Shown here: one piece after another, positions 16,585 to 24,723 of the stretch
How positions within the stretch are numbered: the stretch's first letter is position 1
Layout of the letters: each line of letters starts with the position of its first letter
From: Acetobacteraceae bacterium
GTDB taxonomy: Bacteria; Pseudomonadota; Alphaproteobacteria; Acetobacterales; Acetobacteraceae
DNA: 64,000 nucleotides
Direction of reading: 5' to 3'
Assembly (NCBI GenBank): GCA_003506895.1
Contig: DNXO01000034.1
Location: 1-64,000 of the forward strand
Position numbers and translations under genes: made by a program
Notes under the pieces: model-generated
Databases searched by the model: none
The model's input: only the letters and a program-made list of their open reading frames with translations
What the model was told of the DNA's origin: nothing

Positions 16585-17952
16585 ATGCTTATTCCATTGA
16601 AGCTCGATCGGGGACAGCCGTTACAACAGCAACTATACGATCAACTGTACCAGTTGATCGGTTCAGGTCGCCTTGCCGCCGGTACCCGCATGCCATCGAC
16701 CCGCATGATGGCCGAGCAGTTCTCGGTCTCACGCATAACGGTACTTTTGACCTATCAGCGGCTGATCGCCGAGGGCTGCCTGGCGACAGTCCCTGCCCAG
16801 GGGACATTCGTTTCGCGTCTTCCGGAGCAGCAGCCACGCATTCCCATCGCCCCCGCCGCGGGCCAGGGGCGCCAGCCCGTCCGAACCGCTGGGAGACCGG
16901 ACTGCCGATTGTTCCCATCCGGCCGTTGGCGCACATTGATACGAGAAGCACTGGACCATCTCGGCGCCAATCTTGCCGCCGAACACGCTGATGGCGATCC
17001 GGCCCTAAGAGGGGCAATCGCCAACTGGCTATCGACCTCTCGCGGGTTGGCGGTCGATCCGGACCAGATCATCCTGGCCAACAGCCACCAGCATGCGCTG
17101 CATACCGCCACTCATTTTCTGCTGCGCCCCGGAGCGCAAGTGATCGCCGAGTCGCCCTGCGACCCCCGTACCGAGACTCTGATCGCCACCACAGGGGCGG
17201 TGTTGACCCGCGTGCCGGTTGACGAGTGGGGTCTGTGTACTGACCTTCTCCCGCCCGGGCCAGCGGCAATGGCATTGGTCACGCCGGAGCATCAACGGCC
17301 TCTCGGATCAGTGTTGAGCGAAGCCCGGCGGCATGCTCTCCTGGCATGGGCCACCGAATCCGGCGCGACCGTTGTCGCGGACGACGTCGATGGCGAATTG
17401 CGTTACGAGGCAATGGATTTTCCGCCGCTGATGGGGATGGAATCCGGCAATCGGGTTGTTCACCTGGGCGGCTTCTCGCTCTCGCTTGGGCCGGGGGTGG
17501 ATATCGGGTATCTGGTTGTGCCCTGTCACATGGTGGCTGCGGCGCGGTCCGCCGCTCGCGTGATTGACTGCCATGCCAGCCGCCTGGAGTCGAGCGCGCT
17601 CGCTGGCCTGCTGGGCAGCGGGGCCTACGCAAGACACCTGCATCAGGTCCGGAAGGTTTATCTTGGACGCCGCGACACGCTGATCAGATCGCTGCGACAA
17701 CGCTTCGGCGCGGATACCCATATCAGTGGGACGGCCGGTGGTCTGACGCTGGTCTGGCACTTTCCGCCCCGACTGGGGGATGCAGGCCAACTCGCCGAGC
17801 TCGCCGCTCATGAAGGCCTGGATGCGAGCCCGCTTGGACGAGCCACGATCCTGCTGGGCTTCGGCTTACCGGAGGAAAGACATATCGCCCCCGCAGTCGC
17901 CCGACTGGCCGAGGTGGTGCTTTCCGCCAAACCCGCTGTATCGCATCGGTAG
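16585..17952 (+). CDS. MocR/GntR-like regulator lacking the PLP lysine
   Basis: A protein of about 455 residues. An N-terminal GntR winged helix (PLQQQLYDQLYQLIGSGRL; MPSTRMMAEQFSVSRITVLL) is joined to a fold-type-I aminotransferase domain (about 120-450). In PLP-binding MocR regulators the Schiff-base lysine sits in the pattern GTFSK-x-L-x-P-x-(L/V)R-x-GY. Here the segment reads GGFSLSLGPGVDIGY, so the lysine is leucine and the arginine is aspartate. PLP binding is therefore doubtful. An in-frame ATG at 16534 is an alternative start; neither has a clear ribosome site. It lies between ccmI and the multiheme conduit genes and may control one or both. Confidence 0.85.
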   Translation: MLIPLKLDRGQPLQQQLYDQLYQLIGSGRLAAGTRMPSTRMMAEQFSVSRITVLLTYQRLIAEGCLATVPAQGTFVSRLPEQQPRIPIAPAAGQGRQPVRTAGRPDCRLFPSGRWRTLIREALDHLGANLAAEHADGDPALRGAIANWLSTSRGLAVDPDQIILANSHQHALHTATHFLLRPGAQVIAESPCDPRTETLIATTGAVLTRVPVDEWGLCTDLLPPGPAAMALVTPEHQRPLGSVLSEARRHALLAWATESGATVVADDVDGELRYEAMDFPPLMGMESGNRVVHLGGFSLSLGPGVDIGYLVVPCHMVAAARSAARVIDCHASRLESSALAGLLGSGAYARHLHQVRKVYLGRRDTLIRSLRQRFGADTHISGTAGGLTLVWHFPPRLGDAGQLAELAAHEGLDASPLGRATILLGFGLPEERHIAPAVARLAEVVLSAKPAVSHR

Positions 17953-18110
17953 CATGGCTATAACGCGCGCCTCTGGTACAGCAGGGCGAAGTGCCCGGAA
18001 CACGCTGCGGCTATCATGACCCCAATATCAACAGCCAAGCCTGGTATCATTAAATTCCAGCAATCTGGGGCTACAGCCACGCTCACGAACGCGCGACTGT
18101 CACGTTGATA

Positions 18111-18130
18111 CCGGCCCTGCGTGGGGCCGG
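18111..18130 (+). promoter_or_regulatory. GC-rich hairpin in the leader of the cytochrome operon
   Basis: CCGGCCC (18111-18117) and GGGCCGG (18124-18130) enclose a 6-nt loop, 51 nt before the first cytochrome gene. There is no T-run after it, so it is more likely a leader structure or a weak terminator for the upstream gene than a strong terminator. Confidence 0.35.
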
Positions 18131-18181
18131 GCCAGGCCGCATCGCGCGGACTGGGGCTAACGTGAAGGTCGAACGACGATC

Positions 18182-18811
18182 ATGTCGAACATTGCTCCGC
18201 CGTCTTCCCCCCGCCGATCGTGGTTGACCGCCTGTGTCTATTGGGCACTTGAGCGATGGAAACTGCTGCTGAGCATGCTGGGCGCCGCGGCGTTTGGCTG
18301 GGGCGTGTTCGCCTCCTGGATTTCGGTGATCGAATACACGAACCACACTGAGTTCTGCATCACCTGCCATGTGATGAAGGACACGGTTTACCCGGAATAC
18401 AAGGAATCGAAGCACTTCAAGAACCCGTTCGGCGTGCATGCCGGCTGCCCGGATTGCCACGTCCCGCAGTATAGCTGGATCGCCGAAGCGGAAGCCAAGG
18501 TCGGCACCATCAAGGAACTTTATGCCTTCTTCTTTGGTGGCATGAGTCACGTCGAGAATTTCGAGAAAATCCGCCCCGAATTGGCAAAGGAAGTGTGGGC
18601 GAAGTTCGCCGCCACCAATGCCCGTGAGTGCCGTCACTGTCATGATTACTCCAGCATGGTGTTTGCCGACCAGAAGCCAAGCGCGGCCAGCACCCACCAG
18701 ACCGCGATGACCACCAACCGTAACTGCGTCGAATGCCACAAGGGCATCACCCACAAAAGCTACGAGGAAAAGGTCGTCGAACCGGCCCCGACCTCCTTTG
18801 ACGTCGAATAA
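18182..18811 (+). CDS. NapC/NirT-type tetraheme c-type cytochrome (CymA-like quinol dehydrogenase)
   Basis: A 209-residue protein with one N-terminal transmembrane anchor (about 29-50) and a periplasmic domain holding four CXXCH heme sites, at C59 (CITCH), C89 (CPDCH), C150 (CRHCH) and C182 (CVECH). This is the NapC/NrfH/CymA architecture: it oxidises or reduces membrane quinones and passes electrons to periplasmic partners. The first heme is followed by VMKDTVYPEY, as in NapC-type proteins. It is the first gene of a four-gene run on the + strand with gaps of 11-34 nt. In this context it is the quinone-side entry or exit point of the outer-membrane conduit. Confidence 0.9.
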   Translation: MSNIAPPSSPRRSWLTACVYWALERWKLLLSMLGAAAFGWGVFASWISVIEYTNHTEFCITCHVMKDTVYPEYKESKHFKNPFGVHAGCPDCHVPQYSWIAEAEAKVGTIKELYAFFFGGMSHVENFEKIRPELAKEVWAKFAATNARECRHCHDYSSMVFADQKPSAASTHQTAMTTNRNCVECHKGITHKSYEEKVVEPAPTSFDVE

Positions 18812-18822
18812 GGATCAGAACG

Positions 18823-19788
18823 ATGAAGAAGTTTACCCGATCATTTCTTCTGGCCGCCGGGACGATGTTTCCGATGGCCGCCCACGCCGCCATCGACTGG
18901 GGCAGCGTCAGCGGCAAGGACATCGTTCTGTTCTATCCCGGTCAGGCATCCTGGGAATGGGCGCTGACGCCATCCGACATGTCGGGCGCGGACGATTTCC
19001 GCAAGGGCAAGAACTGCGATGTTTGTCATATCGGTGAGGAAAAGGACATGGGTCCGCAGATCGTCACCGGCAAGCCGCGCTTGTTCAAGACCGGCGAGAA
19101 GCCGCCGATCGAGCCGACCCCTATGCCCGGCAAGCCGGGCGGATTCCCGGCCACGGTGAAGGTCGCCAACGACGGCACCAACCTTTACGTGCACCTGGAA
19201 TTCAACGAGGGCGCCCAACCGGACGCGAAACAGGACCCGGCCTTCGCCACCAAGGTCACCGTGATGTTCGACAACGGCAAGGTGCCAGAGGCGAATCGCG
19301 GCGGCTGCTTCGCGGCCTGCCATGACGACTCCGCGGGCATGGCCAGCGGCGCCGGCGCCAACCGTACGATGTACCTGCCGCGCACGCATGCGAAGATGAC
19401 CCGCCAGGGTGGCGGCGATGCGCTGAAAGGTGCCGACGATCTGGCGAAACTAAAGGCCGATGGCTACCAGTTGGAGTTCTGGCAGGCATCGCTGAACCCG
19501 GGGCAACCCGCCAAGGCCACCGCCGAGATCGTGTTCGACAAGCGCGAGGTCGTCAGCCCCAATTTGGTGACAGCGGAAGCCAAGCAGACCGGCGGCGTGT
19601 GGTCCGTGACGCTCAGCCGTCCGCTTCAGGCGGCGGCGCCCTATAGCAGCATTGTCGCTGGCGGAACCTACTACATTGGTTTCGCCATCCACTCCGGCCA
19701 CACGGCACGTCGTTTCCACTACGTGTCCTATGAGCGGACGCTGGCGATCGACAGCGGCACCGCCGACCTTGTGGCCATGAAGAAATGA
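18823..19788 (+). CDS. Diheme EB_dh-domain periplasmic cytochrome
   Basis: A 321-residue protein with a signal peptide (residues 1-22, ending AAHAA). Two c-heme sites are visible: a regular CDVCH at 65-69 and an unusual CX3CH (CFAACH) at 162-167. The body resembles the ethylbenzene-dehydrogenase-type heme-binding domain (EB_dh): TVKVANDGTNLYVHLEFNEG, ATKVTVMFDNG, a central YLPRTHAKMTR and a C-terminal YYIGFAIHSGH. Such domains are found in DMSO-reductase-family gamma subunits and in periplasmic cytochromes. It starts 11 nt after the tetraheme gene and precedes the decaheme gene, so a role as periplasmic shuttle between the inner-membrane cytochrome and the outer-membrane conduit is likely. 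Substrate binding of its own cannot be excluded. Confidence 0.83.
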   Translation: MKKFTRSFLLAAGTMFPMAAHAAIDWGSVSGKDIVLFYPGQASWEWALTPSDMSGADDFRKGKNCDVCHIGEEKDMGPQIVTGKPRLFKTGEKPPIEPTPMPGKPGGFPATVKVANDGTNLYVHLEFNEGAQPDAKQDPAFATKVTVMFDNGKVPEANRGGCFAACHDDSAGMASGAGANRTMYLPRTHAKMTRQGGGDALKGADDLAKLKADGYQLEFWQASLNPGQPAKATAEIVFDKREVVSPNLVTAEAKQTGGVWSVTLSRPLQAAAPYSSIVAGGTYYIGFAIHSGHTARRFHYVSYERTLAIDSGTADLVAMKK

Positions 19789-19822
19789 TCACGCGCACCT
19801 TCTCCGTCATGGCGAAAGCAAC

Positions 19823-20749
19823 ATGAAACGACATCTGCAATGGGTATTGCTCTGCGGGATCGGATTGGCCTTCGGCGCCTTTCCCGCGAAGGCCGAGACC
19901 ACGGCGACACCCCAGCAACTGGGGTTCGCCGCGGAAGGCGAAAAAACCTGCCTGAAATGCCACGACGAGCAAAAGGTGGTTCCCATTCTGCAAACCCCGC
20001 ATGCGGTGAAGGGCGACCATCACTCGCCGTTCGGCCAGGCTGGTTGCGAGTCCTGTCACGGCGCCAGCCCCGATCATGTCGCCCGCAAGGTCAAGTTCCC
20101 GACCGTGGTGTTCAAAGGACCCAACATCTCTCCGGTCGATGTGCGTAATCAGCAATGCCTGAGCTGCCACCAATCCGGACTGCGGATGAACTGGCAGGGT
20201 AGCCAACACGCCACCAACGACGTTGCCTGCACCAACTGCCATACCATCCATGTCGCCAAGGATCCGGTTCTGGTGAAAGCCACCCAACCGGAGAAGTGCT
20301 TCACTTGTCACGCGGAGCAGCGCGCTGACGCAAGCAAGTATTCGCACCATCCGATCAACGAGGGCAAGGTGGTCTGCTCCGACTGCCACAACCCGCACGG
20401 TTCGGCCGGTCCGAAGTTGCTGAAAGAATTCACCGTCAACGAGACCTGCTACAACTGTCACGCTGAAAAGCGCGGACCGTTGCTGTGGGAACACGAGCCG
20501 GTGCGCGAGAATTGCCTGAATTGCCATACGCCGCATGGGTCGACCCAGGCGCGTCTGCTGATCCAGCGCCCGCCGTTCCTGTGCCAGGAATGCCACGCCA
20601 ACAGCGGTCACCAATCGCAAATGCTGGGGGGCCAGAATCTGGCCGGTCAGCTTTCCGCCAACGTGCGGATGATGGCTCGGGGCTGCGTGAACTGCCACTC
20701 GAATATCCACGGTTCAAACAGTCCTATCGGGACATTCTTCACACGCTAG
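19823..20749 (+). CDS. Decaheme c-type cytochrome, MtrA/DmsE/PioA family
   Basis: A 308-residue exported protein (signal peptide 1-24, ending AKAE) with exactly ten CXXCH sites, at C43, C75, C112, C136, C159, C185, C209, C231, C254 and C288. Length, count and spacing match MtrA/DmsE-type decahemes, which form a wire inside an outer-membrane barrel. A homologue in Fe(II)-oxidising phototrophs is PioA (with an N-terminal extension, absent here), and in Fe(II)-oxidising betaproteobacteria MtoA. The next gene encodes the barrel partner. The direction of flow, export to an acceptor or uptake from Fe(II) or another donor, cannot be decided from sequence. A DMSO reductase role is unlikely because no dmsA/dmsB is present. 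Confidence 0.92.
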   Translation: MKRHLQWVLLCGIGLAFGAFPAKAETTATPQQLGFAAEGEKTCLKCHDEQKVVPILQTPHAVKGDHHSPFGQAGCESCHGASPDHVARKVKFPTVVFKGPNISPVDVRNQQCLSCHQSGLRMNWQGSQHATNDVACTNCHTIHVAKDPVLVKATQPEKCFTCHAEQRADASKYSHHPINEGKVVCSDCHNPHGSAGPKLLKEFTVNETCYNCHAEKRGPLLWEHEPVRENCLNCHTPHGSTQARLLIQRPPFLCQECHANSGHQSQMLGGQNLAGQLSANVRMMARGCVNCHSNIHGSNSPIGTFFTR

Positions 20750-20766
20750 GCAAGGAGGACACGAGT

Positions 20767-23181
20767 ATGACAATCGTACGGTCTCTCAGAGCCGCACTGG
20801 GCGCGAGTGTGTGCCTCCTGCCGCTACAGGCACTGGCACAAAGCGATGACTTCGACCTTGGCGACAAGCCGCCGGCAAGTGCCGCGGCGACCCAGCCGCC
20901 AAGTAACTGGATCGATATCGGGGGACAATACAACAGTAACCGATCCTATTACCTTAACCGATTCACTGGAGCGGTGAACCCGGGATTCTACGGGATCGGC
21001 GACTTTCACGTCGCCGATCGGGATGCCTGGGACTCCGGAGGAACGAAATACTGGTCGATGGACGGCAGGGACATGGGTTTCGACAGCCGTTCCTTTATTC
21101 TGAAATTCGGACAGCAAGGCACCTGGGGCATCGGGGTTTCCTATGACGGAATTCCCTATGAGGCTCAGGATGATTTCCACAGTATCTGGAACACCTCCGG
21201 AGGCTCGGCCGTCGCACCAGGCAGTATCGCACTGAACCGATACCCCAGAACCGCGCAATACCCGGCCGTGACTTCGGTGGGCAATCCAATTGTGGTCAAC
21301 GGCACGGTCTTGCCGGCAATCTTCTACCCGTTGCCCAGTGCGACGACCGGCGCCGCCCTTTATGACTACAACCTGGCCCTCAGACGCGACGTCTTCACGG
21401 GCACGGGCAAGTATCAGTGGGGTGACTGGACCATCACCGGTTCGATCCGGCATGAGCACAAATCCGGCTATCAAGCCAATTCACTGGAAATCGGCGGCAC
21501 CGTGGGGCTGACCGGCACCGGAACGGGGGCGGCGAAGAACACGGCGCCGATAGCCGGACTGACCAGCGGGCTTGGTTACTTCGCCATGCCAATCGACTGG
21601 GACACAGACCGCTATGACCTGACGGCCGCTTACAGCACAGACAGGCTACAAGTCCAATTCGGCTACATGTTCAGCAATTTCCGGGACAACATCACGGAGT
21701 TCAACGCACAGAACCCGTTCGCACTCGGTGCGGTCGGGGCAACAGGCAATTTCTCCGGGGTCGGCGCAACGCTAGCTGGGATAACGGCCCCTTATTCGCT
21801 GCCGCCATCGAACAATGCGCAACAAATCAGGGCTATGGTCGGCTATAACGTCAGCCCAACGACCCGGGTGAACGCCAACTTCGCCTATGGTTTGCAAATG
21901 CAGAACGCCGCCTATGCCACTGGGACCGGCTACCCGGGACAAAATCTTTCTCAACCGCAGGCCAGTTTCGACGGCCTGGTGCAAACCCTTTACGGCAACG
22001 TCGCGGTCGTCACACAGCCGATGCCTAAGGTGGATTTTCGCCTGTCCTACACAATCGATGACCGGGACAATCAGAGCCCAAGAAGCGCTTATATAGATAA
22101 CACCCGCAGCAGTTTGGCGACCGGTCAGGATTGTTCCTACAGCGGCGGGCGTTGCTTCAACCTTCCCTATAGCTATCAGCACCAAACGATCAGTGCAGAG
22201 GCCGGATACCGGATTCTGCCGCAAACGAAACTGACCCTTAACGACACGTTTGAAACCACCTACCGGAGCTTTGCGGACGCGTCGTTCGTCACCTCGAACA
22301 CCGCTACAGTGAAGGTGCGGACCCAACTGGACGACGATCTGTTCGGCGCGATCAGCTATGCCCACCAGGACCGCAATGCCAACAACTACGTCAATGGCAA
22401 CACATGGCAGTTGTTGACCAACGGCGGGGTGAATGCAGATACGCCGCCGAATTTCCTGATGTATTTCGAAGCATCGCGGAAGCATGACGAACTGAAGGGT
22501 ACGCTGGATTACTCGCCCGTGCATTCAGTGAACACTACCCTGATGGCGAAGATTTCCAACGATAACTACCTGAACAGCTCCAATGGCTTGCGGAACAACT
22601 TCAACTTCCAGATCGGCCCGGATGTGTCGTGGGATATTTCCCCGGGCCTGACGACCCACGGATACTACACCTTCCAACAGGTGTATTATGAGCAAAGCAG
22701 CGTCTATAACTCGGCGGGTAACGGGCTCTGCGCGACCTGCACAGGGTACTATGTGCCATGGATGAACCAGACGACTGACTCAGTTCATACTATCGGCATC
22801 ACGATGGACTGGCAGGCCATCCCCGATGTGCTGAAGTTCAGCATGAACTACAATTTCTCCTACGGCGACACAGCCTATGCCTTGGGTGATGGTATGGCGG
22901 TGATCGGCGGCGGTCAGACCAGCCAAACGACCGTCGCGAACCTCAGCCTGCAACCACTGCCGAACGTGACCTCGATGCTGAACCTGCTCAGCCTTCGCGG
23001 CGAATACACGTTCCGGCCAAACTGGAGCGTCATCTTCGGCTATGCTTTCGAGCGCTTCTCCTACAAGGATTTCATGAATGGCGTCAGTTCCACGAACTAT
23101 GCCAATGCGATCCTCCCGGGGACACTCAATCCGAACGACTCCGTGCATGTGCTCGGGGCTGGGATGCGCGTTCGGTTCTGA
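20767..23181 (+). CDS. MtrB/PioB-family decaheme-associated outer membrane beta-barrel
   Basis: An 804-residue protein from ATG 20767, which has an AAGGAGG ribosome site; the frame is open far upstream inside the decaheme gene without meaning. The signal peptide is residues 1-24 (ending QALAQ). The mature part is a long series of amphipathic beta strands with aromatic girdles, ending in LGAGMRVRF with the C-terminal phenylalanine expected for BAM-inserted porins. MtrB/PioB barrels sheath the decaheme wire through the outer membrane. Two cysteine pairs are internal (CSYSGGRC and CATC) rather than at the N-terminus as in Shewanella MtrB. It closes the conduit operon; a bidirectional terminator follows. 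Confidence 0.9.
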   Translation: MTIVRSLRAALGASVCLLPLQALAQSDDFDLGDKPPASAAATQPPSNWIDIGGQYNSNRSYYLNRFTGAVNPGFYGIGDFHVADRDAWDSGGTKYWSMDGRDMGFDSRSFILKFGQQGTWGIGVSYDGIPYEAQDDFHSIWNTSGGSAVAPGSIALNRYPRTAQYPAVTSVGNPIVVNGTVLPAIFYPLPSATTGAALYDYNLALRRDVFTGTGKYQWGDWTITGSIRHEHKSGYQANSLEIGGTVGLTGTGTGAAKNTAPIAGLTSGLGYFAMPIDWDTDRYDLTAAYSTDRLQVQFGYMFSNFRDNITEFNAQNPFALGAVGATGNFSGVGATLAGITAPYSLPPSNNAQQIRAMVGYNVSPTTRVNANFAYGLQMQNAAYATGTGYPGQNLSQPQASFDGLVQTLYGNVAVVTQPMPKVDFRLSYTIDDRDNQSPRSAYIDNTRSSLATGQDCSYSGGRCFNLPYSYQHQTISAEAGYRILPQTKLTLNDTFETTYRSFADASFVTSNTATVKVRTQLDDDLFGAISYAHQDRNANNYVNGNTWQLLTNGGVNADTPPNFLMYFEASRKHDELKGTLDYSPVHSVNTTLMAKISNDNYLNSSNGLRNNFNFQIGPDVSWDISPGLTTHGYYTFQQVYYEQSSVYNSAGNGLCATCTGYYVPWMNQTTDSVHTIGITMDWQAIPDVLKFSMNYNFSYGDTAYALGDGMAVIGGGQTSQTTVANLSLQPLPNVTSMLNLLSLRGEYTFRPNWSVIFGYAFERFSYKDFMNGVSSTNYANAILPGTLNPNDSVHVLGAGMRVRF

Positions 23182-23201
23182 TCGACACCCGAACGCGCGA
23201 C

Positions 23202-23230
23202 GTTATGGTCCGGATTGCCCGGGCCATAAC
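23202..23230. terminator. Bidirectional terminator between the conduit operon and the liv operon
   Basis: GTTATGGTCCGG (23202-23213) pairs with CCGGGCCATAAC (23219-23230), a 12-bp stem with one G-T pair and a 5-nt loop. It lies 20 nt past the barrel stop and 29 nt past the end of the converging minus-strand liv operon, so it can serve both. Confidence 0.75.
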
Positions 23231-23259
23231 GATTCCGGGGACCTGAACCGTCCCGGCTT

Positions 23260-24723
23260 CTACAGATACCCTGCCCCGGCCTCTTCGGCGAAGCGCCCCG
23301 GATCGCCTTCCCACACGATCCGGCTGTGCTCTATCACATAGACCCGGTCGGCATGGGGAAGCGCGAAGGTCACGTTCTGCTCGCCCAGCAGCACCGTGAT
23401 GTCGGTGGTCTGCCGCAACGTCTCCAGCGCCTTCGACAACTGCTCCAGAATCACCGGCGCCAGCCCCAGCGTGGGCTCGTCCAGGATCAGCAGCTTGGGC
23501 TTCATCATTAGCGCCCGAGCAATGGCGAGCATTTGCTGTTCGCCGCCGGAGAGCGTTCGGGCGGCCTGATTCTGGCGGGACTTCAGGATCGGGAACAGAT
23601 CGAACAGCCAGTTCAACTGCTTGGTCGCATCTTCCACTGTCTGGTGCTGGCCGCCGAGGTCCAGATTCTCCCGCACCGACATGTCGCCGAACAACTCGCG
23701 GGTTTCCGGGCACTGCACGATGCCGTCGCGGGCGATCCCGCCGGGGGTCTTGCCGGCCAGGGTTTGACCGCGCCACTCCACCGTGCCGGAATGGGGCACA
23801 AGGCCGGAGACGGCGTTGAACAACGTCGTCTTACCGGCACCGTTCAGGCCGACGACCGAAACGAACTCCCCTTCCCCGACATGGATCGAGACGTCTTCCA
23901 GCGCCGTGGCCTTGCCGTACAGCACACCCAGGCCGCGCACGTTCAGCAGCGGCGTGCGATCCTTGCCCTCGCGTTCCGGACGGACGGCGGTTTCGATCTT
24001 GCCGCCCAAATACACACGGCGGACAGTCTCGTTGCGCATCACCTCCTCGGCGCTGCCCTCGGCGACATACTCGCCCAGGTACATCGCCAGCACGCGGTCA
24101 ACCAGCGCGGCGACGCCCTTCACATTGTGATCCACCAACAGCACCGCATGCCCTTCCGCTCGGAAGCTCGCGATCAGGTTGGAGAAATCAGCCACTTCCC
24201 CGGAGGTCAGACCGGCGAACGGTTCATCGACCAGCACGACCTTGGGATTGCGGGCGATCGCCTTCGCCAATTCCAGCCGGCGCAAATCAGCGAACGGCAG
24301 GGTGCGCGGCAGGCGATGCATCACCGCCGACAGCCCCACGCGCGCGGCGATCTCTTCCGCCCGCCGGGTGACGCCGTGGTCGGTCGCCAGCATCAGCAGG
24401 TTGTCCGGCAGCAGCGCCAACTTGATATGCTCCAGGATCGTCTGGCGCTGTAGTGGGTGCGAGTGCTGGAAGACGATGCCGACCCCCTGGCGGGCGATCC
24501 GGTGGGTCGGCCAACCGGCGACGTCGATGCCGCTCAGCTTCACCGAACCGGCGTTCGGCCGCTCGATCCCCATGATGCACTTCATCACGGTGGACTTGCC
24601 GGAGCCGTTGGGCCCGATCAGGCCGAGGATTTCCCCGGCGTTGATGGTGAACCCGATATCCTTGACCGCGACCAGGCCGCCGAAGCGCTTGGTGAGGCCG
24701 GAAACTTCCAGAAGCGCGCTCAT
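23260..24723 (-). CDS. Fused LivG-LivF branched-chain amino acid ABC ATPase
   Basis: A 487-residue protein with two complete ABC ATPase domains in one chain. The first (about 1-240, LivG-like) has Walker A GPNGSGKST, the insertion typical of LivG and VVLVDEPFAGL. The second (about 258-487, LivF-like) has Walker A GLNGAGKTT, signature LSGGEQQM and Walker B LLILDEPTLGL. In most systems these are separate genes. In the first domain the LSGGQ-type signature is degenerate (PFADLRRLELAKA), which is common in LivG. The start ATG overlaps the livM stop by 4 nt. It powers uptake of branched-chain amino acids or other amphipathic ligands with LivH, LivM and the binding protein encoded upstream. Confidence 0.9.
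   Translation of the reverse strand: MSALLEVSGLTKRFGGLVAVKDIGFTINAGEILGLIGPNGSGKSTVMKCIMGIERPNAGSVKLSGIDVAGWPTHRIARQGVGIVFQHSHPLQRQTILEHIKLALLPDNLLMLATDHGVTRRAEEIAARVGLSAVMHRLPRTLPFADLRRLELAKAIARNPKVVLVDEPFAGLTSGEVADFSNLIASFRAEGHAVLLVDHNVKGVAALVDRVLAMYLGEYVAEGSAEEVMRNETVRRVYLGGKIETAVRPEREGKDRTPLLNVRGLGVLYGKATALEDVSIHVGEGEFVSVVGLNGAGKTTLFNAVSGLVPHSGTVEWRGQTLAGKTPGGIARDGIVQCPETRELFGDMSVRENLDLGGQHQTVEDATKQLNWLFDLFPILKSRQNQAARTLSGGEQQMLAIARALMMKPKLLILDEPTLGLAPVILEQLSKALETLRQTTDITVLLGEQNVTFALPHADRVYVIEHSRIVWEGDPGRFAEEAGAGYL

Noticed and set aside
18182..20749. The multiheme genes as a DMSO or nitrate reductase electron supply
   Set aside because: No molybdenum enzyme, dmsB-like or nap genes are present, and an outer-membrane barrel follows directly.
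20485..20766. Long N-terminal extension of the barrel gene
   Set aside because: It overlaps the decaheme gene in another frame; a ribosome site and a signal peptide fix the start at 20767.
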